A DNA stretch of 64,000 bases from Rhodospirillales bacterium (GTDB lineage Bacteria; Pseudomonadota; Alphaproteobacteria; Rhodospirillales; Casp-alpha2). The stretch covers positions 186,001 to 250,000 of the forward strand of contig JAEPMA010000005.1 in NCBI GenBank assembly GCA_017644185.1, written 5' to 3'. Of the stretch, positions 10,688 to 25,089 are shown one piece after another (the stretch's first letter is position 1; each line of letters opens with the position of its first letter). The position numbers and the translations under genes are program-made. The notes beneath the pieces were generated by a model. That model did not search any database, was not told where the DNA came from, and saw nothing but the letters and a program-made list of their open reading frames with translations.

Positions 10688-10782
10688 CGTCCCGGCCCCA
10701 CGCTCAAACGTCGCCGAACAATGCAATCCTGACCCGAAATGGTCAAGTCAACTCAACGATTTAGGAAGCCCGAAAGCGGCGC

Positions 10783-11271
10783 TCAAACGGCGCGGCGGCG
10801 CTCCGCGTGATTGAAATTATTCGACGCACGGCGGCGGCGGTCTGGGCCGAAGAAATCGCCGACGCGGATAAACGGCCGCGGATTTTCGATCACGCTGCAG
10901 AGACGGGCATAGATCGTCTTGGCCGAGACCGGTTTCGCCAGGAATTCGGTCATGCCGTTGTCGCGCGCAAAGCAGACGTGGCGGAGTTCGGTATTCGCCG
11001 TTACGACGACCAGCGGGACGTAGGGATTAGGGGTATCCAGCCCTTGGCGAATCTGGCGCACGAACGCCATACCATCCAGATCCGGCGTCCAGTCGCACAG
11101 TACGATATCGACCTCGTGATCCTGGAAATACCGGAATGCTTCACGCGGGTCAGGGGTCGAGAATACGGTCGCAACACCGAACTCGGAAAACACGTCGGTC
11201 AGCAGCTTGCGCACCAGCACATGCTTTTCGAGCACAAGGATATTCAACTTGCTCAGGTCGTATGCCTTCAT
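10783..11271 (-). CDS. Stand-alone response-regulator receiver protein
   Basis: This is a 162-residue protein with one CheY-like receiver domain (residues ~9-130) and no DNA-binding output domain. The phospho-acceptor is the Asp in VLCDWTPDLDG near residue 59; VVVTANTE and FLAKPVS supply the switch and Lys positions. The last ~30 residues are basic (GPDRRRRASNNF...) and of unknown role. It sits between trpG and a divergent polysaccharide deacetylase. No kinase is adjacent, so the partner is unknown. Its frame and motifs are solid. Confidence 0.88.
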   Translation of the reverse strand: MKAYDLSKLNILVLEKHVLVRKLLTDVFSEFGVATVFSTPDPREAFRYFQDHEVDIVLCDWTPDLDGMAFVRQIRQGLDTPNPYVPLVVVTANTELRHVCFARDNGMTEFLAKPVSAKTIYARLCSVIENPRPFIRVGDFFGPDRRRRASNNFNHAERRRAV

Positions 11272-11462
11272 CTTCTCGTCCCTTGTTCGCCCTTATGGGC
11301 ATTGTTGCTCTATGATTTACTCACCCGGCCTGACTGCAACCTGACAAAGTGGTTAATTTCCACATGGTTAGGGCCGTTTTCCGACAATCAGCGCGATTGA
11401 CCCCCCGGCGGCGTTATTATACGCAGACGGCAATCCGAAACCAGTTGAGCGGAACCCGCGAC

Positions 11463-12725
11463 GTGGCCCCAAAACCGGCAGATAGATCACCTTCCGGACA
11501 CGGAAAACTCTCTGGCTGGCCGCGTCCGCGGAGCAAGTTCGCCCGCAGCATGGGCCTCAATCCCGTGCGCATGGCACTTCTTATCGTGATGGCGCTCGGG
11601 GGCGTGTTTGGGGGGTATTACATCGGCAAAGAGGTCGCACCGGCCCCGAAACCCAAGCCCGAAGCACAGAAAACGGCGCCCGAGCCACTCAACGGGACCT
11701 ACGAAGAATCGCTACCCCGCGATATCATCATCGAAAGTGATGGTGTCCTTAAACGTATCGCGCTCCCGCAACCGGATTCGGAAATCGATCTCGGCAACGG
11801 CAAACCGGGAAGGCCGCATCCCGCACCGGTGGAGGAATCGGCCCAACCCGATAGCCCCGAGCCGGCGCCGCAGGACACCGCCAATACCGAGCCCGAGAAA
11901 CCGGCGCCTTCGCCCAAACAGACCGAAACCGCAAGTCTTCCCCCGGTTCATCTCGACACCGCTTTGCCTTCCGATATCGCCGAGCTGCAGCGTGAGAAGG
12001 GCGATCAGCTGCCGCCCTGGCAACGGTATGCGCTCCCGGTCACTTTCAACGGGAAGCCCAAGATCGTCATCGTGATCGACGACGTCGGACTGGACCGCCG
12101 TCGGGCACGCCAGACGATCAAACTTCCGGGTCCTCTGACGATGTCCTTCATGGCGTACGCCGAAGACTTGAATAAGCAGGCGAGCGCCGCGCGCGAGGCG
12201 GGCCATGAACTGATGCTGCACGTCCCGATGGAGCCGAGTTCTTCCAGTATCAACCCGGGACCGAACGTCCTTTTAAGTGGGATGCCGACGGATGAATTAA
12301 AAAAGAATGTGGAGTGGAATCTGGCGCAGCTCGATGGCTATGTGGGGATCAACAACCATATGGGCAGCCGCTTCACCGCCGACCCTGACGGTATGAAAGT
12401 CGTCGTCGCCTCCCTCAAACAACACGGCTATCTGTTCCTGGATTCCGTCACGTCGGGAAAATCCGTCGCCCACGAGACCGCGCGCGACGGCGGCATTCCG
12501 TTTGCCGTCAGAAACGTCTTCCTGGATCACGACGATGATCTCGATGCGATCCGCCGCCAGCTTCGTCATACCGAACAGATCGCCCGCAAGACGGGCCTTG
12601 CCATCGCCATCGGCCATCCGCGCGACAAAACCATCGAAGCGCTGAAAGACTGGTTGCCGAAGCTGGAGGAAAAGGGATTCCAACTGGTGCCGATCTCGTC
12701 GGTGGTCAGGGTGGCCAACCAGTAA
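11463..12725 (+). CDS. Divergent polysaccharide deacetylase family protein
   Basis: The family is PF04748 (YibQ-like), related to the NodB fold and thought to act on envelope carbohydrate; the substrate is unknown. From the GTG at 11463 the product has 420 residues: a basic N-terminus, one membrane anchor (ALLIVMALGGVFGGYYIG), a ~130-residue proline/glutamate-rich spacer, then the deacetylase domain from KIVIVIDDVGLDRR to the C-terminus, with HVPMEP and NNHMGSRFT motifs. The frame is open back to an ATG at 11349, but that N-terminus reads as non-native, so the start is uncertain. The protein is probably periplasmic and inner-membrane anchored. The gene is divergent from the receiver gene. Confidence 0.88.
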   Translation: MAPKPADRSPSGHGKLSGWPRPRSKFARSMGLNPVRMALLIVMALGGVFGGYYIGKEVAPAPKPKPEAQKTAPEPLNGTYEESLPRDIIIESDGVLKRIALPQPDSEIDLGNGKPGRPHPAPVEESAQPDSPEPAPQDTANTEPEKPAPSPKQTETASLPPVHLDTALPSDIAELQREKGDQLPPWQRYALPVTFNGKPKIVIVIDDVGLDRRRARQTIKLPGPLTMSFMAYAEDLNKQASAAREAGHELMLHVPMEPSSSSINPGPNVLLSGMPTDELKKNVEWNLAQLDGYVGINNHMGSRFTADPDGMKVVVASLKQHGYLFLDSVTSGKSVAHETARDGGIPFAVRNVFLDHDDDLDAIRRQLRHTEQIARKTGLAIAIGHPRDKTIEALKDWLPKLEEKGFQLVPISSVVRVANQ

Positions 12726-12733
12726 ACGATTCT

Positions 12734-12834
12734 GTTCCCCGGACTTGCTCCGGGGCCTATTTCAGAAAATCGACTTGATGTCGTAACCGGCGATGGGTCC
12801 CGGATACCTCGGCAACGCCTCGGTTCCGGGAAAC
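12734..12834. repeat. Interspersed palindromic repeat, family A variant
   Basis: This element fills the gap between the convergent deacetylase and trpE. It has a GTTCCCCGGA ... TTCCGGGAAAC frame, an internal CCCCGGA/TCCGGGG hairpin and an ATGGGTCCCGG core shared with the other family A copies. The hairpin may double as a transcription stop for either gene. Confidence 0.6.
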
Positions 12835-12844
12835 ATTACGAAAT

Positions 12845-14362
12845 TCACGACCCGGCAAACTTGACCGAGTCCTCGGCGGCGCGGATCAGGGCCCGCGACT
12901 TGTTCACCGATTCCTGGTACTCAAACTCCGGTTCGCTGTCGGCGACAACACCGCCGCCGGCCTGCACATAGAGCGTACCGTCCTTGATGACACCGGTCCT
13001 GAGCGCGATCGCGGAATCCATGTCGCCGTTCGCACCGAAGTAACCGATACAGCCGGAATAGACACCACGCCGGGTCGGCTCCACCTCGTCGATGATCTCC
13101 ATGGCGCGGATTTTCGGTGCGCCCGAGACCGTGCCTGCCGGGAAACCGGCGAACAGCGCATCCAGCGCATCCTTACCGTCGGCCAGTTCACCCTCGACGT
13201 TCGACGAGATGTGCATCACGTGTGAATAGTATTCGATGGTGAACTGCTCGGTCGGCTTCACGGTGCCGATCTTTGCGACACGGCCAACGTCGTTCCGGCC
13301 GAGATCGAGCAACATCAGATGCTCCGCCAGTTCCTTCGGGTCGCTTAAAAGGTCTTCCGCGAGCGCTTTGTCTTCGTCGGCATTCGCACCGCGCTTTCGC
13401 GTCCCCGCGAGCGGACGCAGCGTGATCTTCCCATCGCGGACACGGACCAGGATTTCCGGGCTCGATCCCACAACCTGAAACGCACCAAAGTTCAAAAAGA
13501 ACAGATAGGGCGACGGGTTGAGACGGCGAAGCGACCGATAAAACGCAAACGGCGGCAGTTCGAACGGCACGCTAAAACGCTGCGACGGAACGATCTGGAA
13601 GGCATCACCGGCGTTGATGTAGTCCACGCATTTCCTGACCGCGTCGTGGAATTCTTCACGTGTCATGTTCGATTTTGGGGTCAGCGCCTTAACCTCGACA
13701 TCGTTGTCCGCGCGCGGCAAGGAAATGTCCTTACCCAGCCCTTTGATCGTCATCGCGATACGCTTCTCAGCGGCGGCGTATGCTGCCTCTGCATCGACAC
13801 CGTCCGCCGGCCACACTGGCGTGATGATGAAGACAGAATCCTTTAACGCATCAAAAATCGCCATCACGGTTGGACGCAGGAAGATGCTGTCCGGCACACC
13901 AATCGTATCCGGGTTGTCGTCTGGCAGACGCTCGGCAAGACGCACCATGTCATAGGCCATATACCCGACCAGCCCCGACGCCATAGGCGGCAGGTGGTCC
14001 GGAACATCGAAGCGGCATTCGTTGACGAGCGCACGCAATGACGCCAGGCCACCGCTTTTTTCGGCGACGGGGCAGGGCCCGAACGCGTCGGCGTCCGTCA
14101 ACGCCTGCCGGTTAATCTCGGCCTTTCCGCCGGGAAAGCAGCGCCACACCAGATCGGGATCGAAACCGATGATCGAATAGCGCCCACGCGTGGCGCCCCC
14201 TTCGACTGACTCGAGCAGAAAGCTGTTGGGCCGGTCGGCGGCGAGCTTGAGCATCGCCGAAACGGGCGTTTCCAGGTCGGCGATCATCTCGGTCCAAAGG
14301 ACCTGCGTCACGCCGCTTTCATATGCCGGACGAAAGCCGTCGATGTCGGGCTGGATTTTCAT
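12845..14362 (-). CDS. trpE: Anthranilate synthase component I
   Basis: TrpE makes anthranilate from chorismate and ammonia and is the usual point of tryptophan feedback. The 505-residue product carries an N-terminal regulatory domain with LLESVEGGATRGRYS (the LLES feedback-inhibition motif) near residue 48, and a chorismate-binding domain with FQIVPSQRFSVPF, PEILVRV, LAGTRKRG, DLGRNDVGRV and FPAGTVSGAPKIRAME. It starts 12 bases after the ppiD stop, so it is probably cotranscribed with ppiD. There is no room for a trp leader attenuator directly upstream. Confidence 0.96.
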   Translation of the reverse strand: MKIQPDIDGFRPAYESGVTQVLWTEMIADLETPVSAMLKLAADRPNSFLLESVEGGATRGRYSIIGFDPDLVWRCFPGGKAEINRQALTDADAFGPCPVAEKSGGLASLRALVNECRFDVPDHLPPMASGLVGYMAYDMVRLAERLPDDNPDTIGVPDSIFLRPTVMAIFDALKDSVFIITPVWPADGVDAEAAYAAAEKRIAMTIKGLGKDISLPRADNDVEVKALTPKSNMTREEFHDAVRKCVDYINAGDAFQIVPSQRFSVPFELPPFAFYRSLRRLNPSPYLFFLNFGAFQVVGSSPEILVRVRDGKITLRPLAGTRKRGANADEDKALAEDLLSDPKELAEHLMLLDLGRNDVGRVAKIGTVKPTEQFTIEYYSHVMHISSNVEGELADGKDALDALFAGFPAGTVSGAPKIRAMEIIDEVEPTRRGVYSGCIGYFGANGDMDSAIALRTGVIKDGTLYVQAGGGVVADSEPEFEYQESVNKSRALIRAAEDSVKFAGS

Positions 14363-14374
14363 AACGCGCCTGGC

Positions 14375-16282
14375 TCAGAGGGGTTGGCGCGGGTCGAACT
14401 GCCCCGGCTTGATAACGGCGTTATAGACCCGCTGGTTGATCTTTACGCCAAGCTCGTCGCGCATCGCGTTGATCAGTTGGGCTGACAGATCGCGGCCGAC
14501 GTCCTGATCCAGCAGGTCATCCAGTTCCGCCATCGTCTTGGTATCTTCGGCGGCGGCAGGGGCGGTTACATTCCGCAGGGCGACTACCTTGAAGTCATTG
14601 CCGATGCGCGCGATGCCGGCCTTCCCGCTATCAATCCTGAACATCGCGGCGAGGAGGGATTTGGACGCCTTACCTGTTTCGTTGCGCGAGACCGGACCGA
14701 CCGTCTCGATCGAAGCCGGCACTTTTTCTGCCAATGCCGAGAGTTGAACACCTTCATTGATTTGATCGGCGAAATTCTTGGCCATGTTTTCGGCCGCCTT
14801 GGTGCGCTCGATATCCTTCCACGCCGCCGTTACGTCGTCGCGCACATCCGCAAGGGGACGAAGGGCGGGTTTGATCACCTTGTCGACACGAAGCATGAAA
14901 AAGCCCTTGTCACCGGCTTCGGTCAGCTCGCTCTCAATGCCTTCTTCGGCGGCGAACGCAACCGGCAGCAGGCTCGCCAGATCAGGCAGCCCAGCAGCCT
15001 TGGCACCAGACGGAGCGACCCCGTCACGGTCCACGGCCTCGATCGTGATCGGATCGGCGCCGACGCTGCGGCCCGCTTCCTCAAGCGTGGCACCACCACC
15101 GATCTGGTCTTCGAAGCGCGCGGACAGGTCGTAAAGTGCGTCGATCGCGCGCTCCCGTTTGACGATCTTTGTCACTTCATCACGAACATCCTCGAGCGTT
15201 CGGGTCTGTCCCGGATCGATCGCGACCGCTTTCAGAATGTGCCAGCCGAGGGGCGACTTGACCGGGCCTACGATGGCGTCCTTGTCAGCCGCGAAGACGG
15301 CGTCGGAAAGTGCGGGCAACAGACCTTCCCGGGTCACCGAACCCAGATTAACCGCAGCTTCTTCCATTTCTGCGACTTCCGTCGCCACGGTCACGAAGTC
15401 CCGGCCTTCGCGCAGCATTTTGGCCGCTTCCTTGGCTTTCTCTTCGTCGGTCATGACGATCATCTGAACTTCGCGCTGCTCGGGCTTGATGTAGTCCTGG
15501 GCGTGTGCCTCGTAGGCGGCCTTAAGGTCTTCATCCGTCACCTCGATACCGTCCATCAGCATCGACGGATCAAGATGCACGAACGTGATCTTGCGATATT
15601 CCGGTGCCGTGAAGCGCTGGGGCTGGTCTTCGTAAACTTTTTTCAGTTGCTCTTCGGTCGGCGTGCCCGGATCGGGCTGCTCGGATTCCTTGATCAGCAA
15701 AGTATCCGCGGTCCGTTTTTCAAAGCGGTACCCACGTAGAATCTCAGTCAACCTCTTGGGTGCGGCGGGGGCGTTGTCGACGGCACCCAAAACCTGGCGG
15801 AGCGCAATATCGGCACGCACGCGTTCGATATAGACGCTTTCGGGGAACCCGTTGGCGCGCATCACCTCGTTGAAGCGTTGGCGGCTGAACTTGCCGTCGA
15901 AGCCGTGAAACGTCTCGTCATTATGAATGGCGCGGGTGACCTGATCGTCGGAGACGAGCAATCCCATGCTGGTGGCTTTCTCTGCCAGTGCGGCATCGTT
16001 GATCATACGCTGCAGAACGGCATTGCCGATCCCCAGATTATTGATCTGCTCCTCGGTCAGTTGTCCACCGAAGACCTGACGTAAGCGCTGGGTCTCGCGG
16101 CTGAGTTCGTAATCGAACTCCTGCGGGTCGATTTCGGTGTCGCCCACCTTGGCGACGGTCAATTCCGACGCTTTGGAACCGATAAAGTCCTCAATGCCCC
16201 AGGCGGCGAAGCTGATGATCAGAAGGCCAGCCAGTAGTTTGACGACGACGGACGCCGTTTTGCTTCGGATTGCTTGGAGCAT
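14375..16282 (-). CDS. ppiD: Peptidyl-prolyl cis-trans isomerase PpiD, membrane-anchored
   Basis: PpiD is a periplasmic folding factor tethered at the Sec exit. The 635-residue product begins MLQAIRSKTASVVVKLL with one membrane helix at residues ~12-30, a SurA-like N-terminal chaperone region, a parvulin (PPIC) domain near residues 240-350 (VNLGSVTREGLLPALSDAVF, PVKSPLGWHIL), and a long C-terminal chaperone arm. The ATG at 16282 was chosen over one 45 bases upstream because the family start and membrane anchor fit it. It is divergent from tpiA and leads into trpE. Confidence 0.92.
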   Translation of the reverse strand: MLQAIRSKTASVVVKLLAGLLIISFAAWGIEDFIGSKASELTVAKVGDTEIDPQEFDYELSRETQRLRQVFGGQLTEEQINNLGIGNAVLQRMINDAALAEKATSMGLLVSDDQVTRAIHNDETFHGFDGKFSRQRFNEVMRANGFPESVYIERVRADIALRQVLGAVDNAPAAPKRLTEILRGYRFEKRTADTLLIKESEQPDPGTPTEEQLKKVYEDQPQRFTAPEYRKITFVHLDPSMLMDGIEVTDEDLKAAYEAHAQDYIKPEQREVQMIVMTDEEKAKEAAKMLREGRDFVTVATEVAEMEEAAVNLGSVTREGLLPALSDAVFAADKDAIVGPVKSPLGWHILKAVAIDPGQTRTLEDVRDEVTKIVKRERAIDALYDLSARFEDQIGGGATLEEAGRSVGADPITIEAVDRDGVAPSGAKAAGLPDLASLLPVAFAAEEGIESELTEAGDKGFFMLRVDKVIKPALRPLADVRDDVTAAWKDIERTKAAENMAKNFADQINEGVQLSALAEKVPASIETVGPVSRNETGKASKSLLAAMFRIDSGKAGIARIGNDFKVVALRNVTAPAAAEDTKTMAELDDLLDQDVGRDLSAQLINAMRDELGVKINQRVYNAVIKPGQFDPRQPL

Positions 16283-16464
16283 ATCAAAATTCCCAGTGTT
16301 TTCCGTTTCTTGCCCGGGCACCGTCATTCAAGGAATCAGCACCCGTGAGCGGCGGCATATTAGGGAACGGGGAAGGGGGCGGCAATACCGCGTTGGCGAA
16401 TTGAAGGCCGGGGAACCGCGTGGTAATTACCATGCGCTTCGCATCAATCGGGGGATACACGGAT

Positions 16465-17217
16465 ATGGCTGAACGCACCACTCTGATCGCCGGCAACTGG
16501 AAGATGAACGCCAGTAGCGAAATGGCAGTTAACTTGATAGACGGTCTACTGACCTGGCCGGGTAAACCGGGTGTCGAAATGCTGGTGTGCCCACCGTCCC
16601 CATATCTCGGTCCGGTCGGCGCCATGATCTCCGAAAGCGACATCAGACTGGGTGCGCAGACCTGCCACCCGAACGCGTCGGGCGCGCACACCGGCGACGT
16701 GGCGGCGGAGATGCTGGCCGATCTCGGGTGCAGTTATGTCATCGTCGGCCATTCGGAACGCCGTGCCGATCATGGCGAAACCGACGCCGACGTGCATGCG
16801 CAAGCCGAGGCCACGCACCGCGCCGGTCTCAGTGCCATTGTCTGCGTCGGCGAAACGGAGGCCGAGCGCGATGCGGGCAAGACCCTCGACATCGTCGGTG
16901 CGCAGGTCGCGAACTCGGTCCCCGATGGCGCCACGGCGGAAAACACCGTCGTTGCTTACGAGCCCGTCTGGGCCATCGGAACCGGCCGCACCCCGACGTC
17001 GGACCAGGTTCAGGAAGTCCACGCCGCCATCCGGTCAGGTCTGAAGGAGCGTTTTGGGGACGCGATCGCGTCGGGAATGCGTCTTCTGTATGGCGGATCG
17101 ATGAAGCCGTCGAACGCGGCCGAGCTTCTGGCGCTGGCGGACGTGGACGGCGGCCTGATCGGCGGCGCCAGCCTAAAGGCGGAAGACTTCACCGCCATTG
17201 CCGACGCGGCGGGCTGA
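16465..17217 (+). CDS. tpiA: Triosephosphate isomerase
   Basis: TpiA interconverts dihydroxyacetone phosphate and glyceraldehyde 3-phosphate. The 250-residue product has all catalytic residues: Lys13 in GNWKMN, His96 in VGHSERR and Glu166 in [11 protein letters not shown], with the phosphate-binding GGSMKPSNA near the end. The ATG at 16465 is preceded by GGGGG at good spacing; an upstream in-frame ATG was rejected. secG follows 91 bases later on the same strand, a usual alphaproteobacterial order. Confidence 0.97.
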   Translation: MAERTTLIAGNWKMNASSEMAVNLIDGLLTWPGKPGVEMLVCPPSPYLGPVGAMISESDIRLGAQTCHPNASGAHTGDVAAEMLADLGCSYVIVGHSERRADHGETDADVHAQAEATHRAGLSAIVCVGETEAERDAGKTLDIVGAQVANSVPDGATAENTVVAYEPVWAIGTGRTPTSDQVQEVHAAIRSGLKERFGDAIASGMRLLYGGSMKPSNAAELLALADVDGGLIGGASLKAEDFTAIADAAG

Positions 17218-17308
17218 GCCTATTTCAACGATATGAATTCCGGGCTGGCCAAAAGGCCCCGGAGCCGTTAGAACACGCCCCGTTCAAGGTTCAGGAGACG
17301 GACACGCT

Positions 17309-17653
17309 ATGGAATCGGTTGTTCTCGTCATTCATCTGATACTCGCCATCGCACTGGTGGCGGTGATTTTGATGCAACGCTCCGAAGGCGGCGCGCTCGG
17401 TATGGGCGGCAGCGGCGGCGGTGGCGGCGGCGGCTTCATGACCGGCCGTGCAGCGGCGGACGTGCTGACCCGGACCACGGCGATCCTGGCGACGTGTTTC
17501 ATCGCCACCAGCATCATTTTGGCCATCATGGCGAGCCAGAGCCGCGAATCGGGTTCGATTCTCGACCAGGCGCCGGCCCAGTCCGAAGCGCCGGCGGCGC
17601 CGTCTTCTACGCCGACGGTTCCCCAGCCGAAGACCCCGGCACCCCAAAACTAA
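17309..17653 (+). CDS. secG: Preprotein translocase subunit SecG
   Basis: SecG is the accessory subunit of the SecYEG translocon. The 114-residue product has two membrane helices (VVLVIHLILAIALVAVILMQ and a second near residues 50-70) joined by the typical glycine-rich loop GMGGSGGGGGGGFMTGR. The C-terminal tail is rich in Pro, Ala and Gln, which is longer than in enterobacteria but common in alphaproteobacteria. It lies between tpiA and pyrG. Confidence 0.94.
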   Translation: MESVVLVIHLILAIALVAVILMQRSEGGALGMGGSGGGGGGGFMTGRAAADVLTRTTAILATCFIATSIILAIMASQSRESGSILDQAPAQSEAPAAPSSTPTVPQPKTPAPQN

Positions 17654-17674
17654 TGAAAAATCAAAGCCTCAGAC

Positions 17675-19388
<1,714 letters not shown>

Positions 19389-19465
19389 AGAACACAGGCG
19401 GCTTGGGGATGGATAGGTTGGCCAATCCGCTGACCTGCAGGCATCAATGACATATCCACCTGGTT

Positions 19466-19481
19466 CCCCGCTGGCGCGGGG
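19466..19481. repeat. Small palindromic repeat with GATGACG flank
   Basis: The hairpin CCCCGC-TGGC-GCGGGG is followed by GATGACG, the tail motif shared with longer interspersed repeats in the window. It lies in the 157-base pyrG-kdsA gap and looks like a truncated copy. Confidence 0.45.
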
Positions 19482-19545
19482 ATGACGAAATGAAAGACCT
19501 AGCAAAACCCTTTCAACAGGCGGCGTTAGGCGCTATCAGAACCCC

Positions 19546-20409
19546 ATGACCGAACAACGCACCGTCGATATCGGGCCCGTCAGCCTCTCGAACCAGAAGC
19601 CGCTCGGCATTATTGCTGGACCGTGCCAGTTGGAAACGCGTGAACATGCGCTCGAGATGGCGGGGAAGCTCAAGAAACTGGCCGACAAGCTCGGTATCGG
19701 CATCATTTATAAGACGTCCTACGACAAGGCCAATCGCACCAGCCTGAAGGGGAAGCGCGGCATCGGGCTCGAGGACGCTTTGCCGATCTTCAAGGAAGTA
19801 CGTGAAGCCACGGGACTGCCCGTCCTGACAGACGTTCATGAACCGGCACATTGCGCGGCCGTCGCGGACGCCGTCGATATCCTCCAGATTCCGGCTTTCC
19901 TTTGCCGTCAAACCGATCTTTTGCTTGCCGCCGGCAACACCATGAAGCCGATCAACATCAAAAAGGGCCAGTTTCTGGCGCCTTGGGACATGAAGAACGT
20001 CGTTGATAAGGTGATTGCGACCGGCAACGAGCAGGTGACCGTCACCGAACGCGGCGCGAGCTTCGGATATAATACGCTGGTGACTGATTTCAGGGGCCTG
20101 CCCACGATGAAGCACGATACCGGATGTCCCATCGTCTTCGACGCGACCCACTCCGTGCAGCAACCGGGCGGGCAGGGCGGCTCATCCGGGGGGCAACGGG
20201 AATTCGCCCCGGTCCTTGCGCGTGCCGCAGTCTCGCTTGGGATCGCGGCGGTGTTCATGGAAACCCACCAGGATCCCGACAACGCACCGTCGGACGGGCC
20301 GAATATGATCCCGATCGGAAACCTTGAAGCCGTGCTCCAGGATTTGATAGCATTCGACAAACTCGCCAAGAGCCAACCGGCACCGGAGACGCTTGCAACC
20401 GGCGGTTGA
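19546..20409 (+). CDS. kdsA: 3-deoxy-8-phosphooctulonate synthase
   Basis: KdsA condenses PEP with arabinose 5-phosphate to KDO 8-phosphate, needed for lipopolysaccharide inner core. The 287-residue product shows IAGPCQLETREHALE, YKTSYDKANRTSLKGKRG, TDVHEPAHCA, LCRQTDLLLA, VFDATHSVQQPGG and METHQDPDNAPSDGPNM. The last motif lets it be told apart from the related DAHP synthases. The gene implies a Gram-negative outer membrane with KDO. A gap of about 250 bases follows. Confidence 0.97.
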   Translation: MTEQRTVDIGPVSLSNQKPLGIIAGPCQLETREHALEMAGKLKKLADKLGIGIIYKTSYDKANRTSLKGKRGIGLEDALPIFKEVREATGLPVLTDVHEPAHCAAVADAVDILQIPAFLCRQTDLLLAAGNTMKPINIKKGQFLAPWDMKNVVDKVIATGNEQVTVTERGASFGYNTLVTDFRGLPTMKHDTGCPIVFDATHSVQQPGGQGGSSGGQREFAPVLARAAVSLGIAAVFMETHQDPDNAPSDGPNMIPIGNLEAVLQDLIAFDKLAKSQPAPETLATGG

Positions 20410-20661
20410 CGAACTCAGTTCAACAAGCCGACTTTTCTCTCAGTTACGTCAGTCTCTGGACCTAATTTTGTTTCGTTTCCGAGACAGAATAGCTTTAATA
20501 TCTGAGGTATTCACTACGGATTAAAGAGATACGTGGTATCGATTTAAAGTCGTGGTTGAAGGGCTTAGGCGACTCGCGCGCTAGGAATAGTTCGCTATAT
20601 AAAGTCGCGATTGAATGAATGAAGATGCTTGTAGAAACGAGCACAACTGGGAGTAGTATGA
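20410..20661. other. Non-coding gap upstream of the receiver/kinase pair
   Basis: This 252-base stretch is poorer in GC than the flanking genes. It probably holds the promoter of the two-component genes. No tRNA, terminator with T-run, or known operator could be made out. Confidence 0.35.
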
Positions 20662-21048
20662 TTGCCAAAGCCCTGCTTGCTGATCGTAGACGACGAACCC
20701 GACATGGTCGAGTTCGTCGGAGATGTAGCGGAGGAGATGGGATTCGCCTGCAGCAGTGCCAGCAGTGCGAAGGAGTGTCTTGATCTTTTCGAGTCCATCA
20801 ATCCGGCAGCCATCGTTTTGGACGTGGTGATGCCGGACATGGACGGCATTGAATTGTTACAGGCGCTCGCCAAACGGAATTGCACCGCCCCCATCATCGC
20901 GATGAACGGCTACCAGAAAATGTATCTGGATATCCTGGAATCGCTCGCAACCGAGCATAACACCGTCGTCGTCGGTACCCTGAGCAAACCGTTCCCGGCG
21001 TCGGAATTGAGTAGGCTGCTCCAGCAGGTTCTGGACGCGTTGGAATAG
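20662..21048 (+). CDS. Single-domain response regulator
   Basis: This is a 128-residue CheY-like receiver with DDEPDMVEF at the acidic pocket, the phospho-acceptor Asp in IVLDVVMPDMDG, and Lys in LSKPF. The usual Thr/Ser switch residue is Asn in IIAMNGYQ, which is unusual. It must start at a TTG (20662) with GGGAG upstream, because the nearby ATG at 20658 is out of frame. The hybrid kinase gene starts 12 bases after its stop, so they are almost surely an operon and probably partners in a phosphorelay. Confidence 0.9.
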   Translation: MPKPCLLIVDDEPDMVEFVGDVAEEMGFACSSASSAKECLDLFESINPAAIVLDVVMPDMDGIELLQALAKRNCTAPIIAMNGYQKMYLDILESLATEHNTVVVGTLSKPFPASELSRLLQQVLDALE

Positions 21049-21060
21049 GGGGAACGCCGG

Positions 21061-25085
<4,025 letters not shown>

Positions 25086-25089
25086 CGGG

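Noticed and set aside
14744-15739. A 331-codon open frame on the plus strand
   Set aside because: It is antisense to ppiD, with the composition of a shadow frame in GC-rich DNA.
20658-20700. An ATG four bases before the receiver gene start
   Set aside because: It is out of frame with the conserved receiver sequence; the TTG at 20662 fits.
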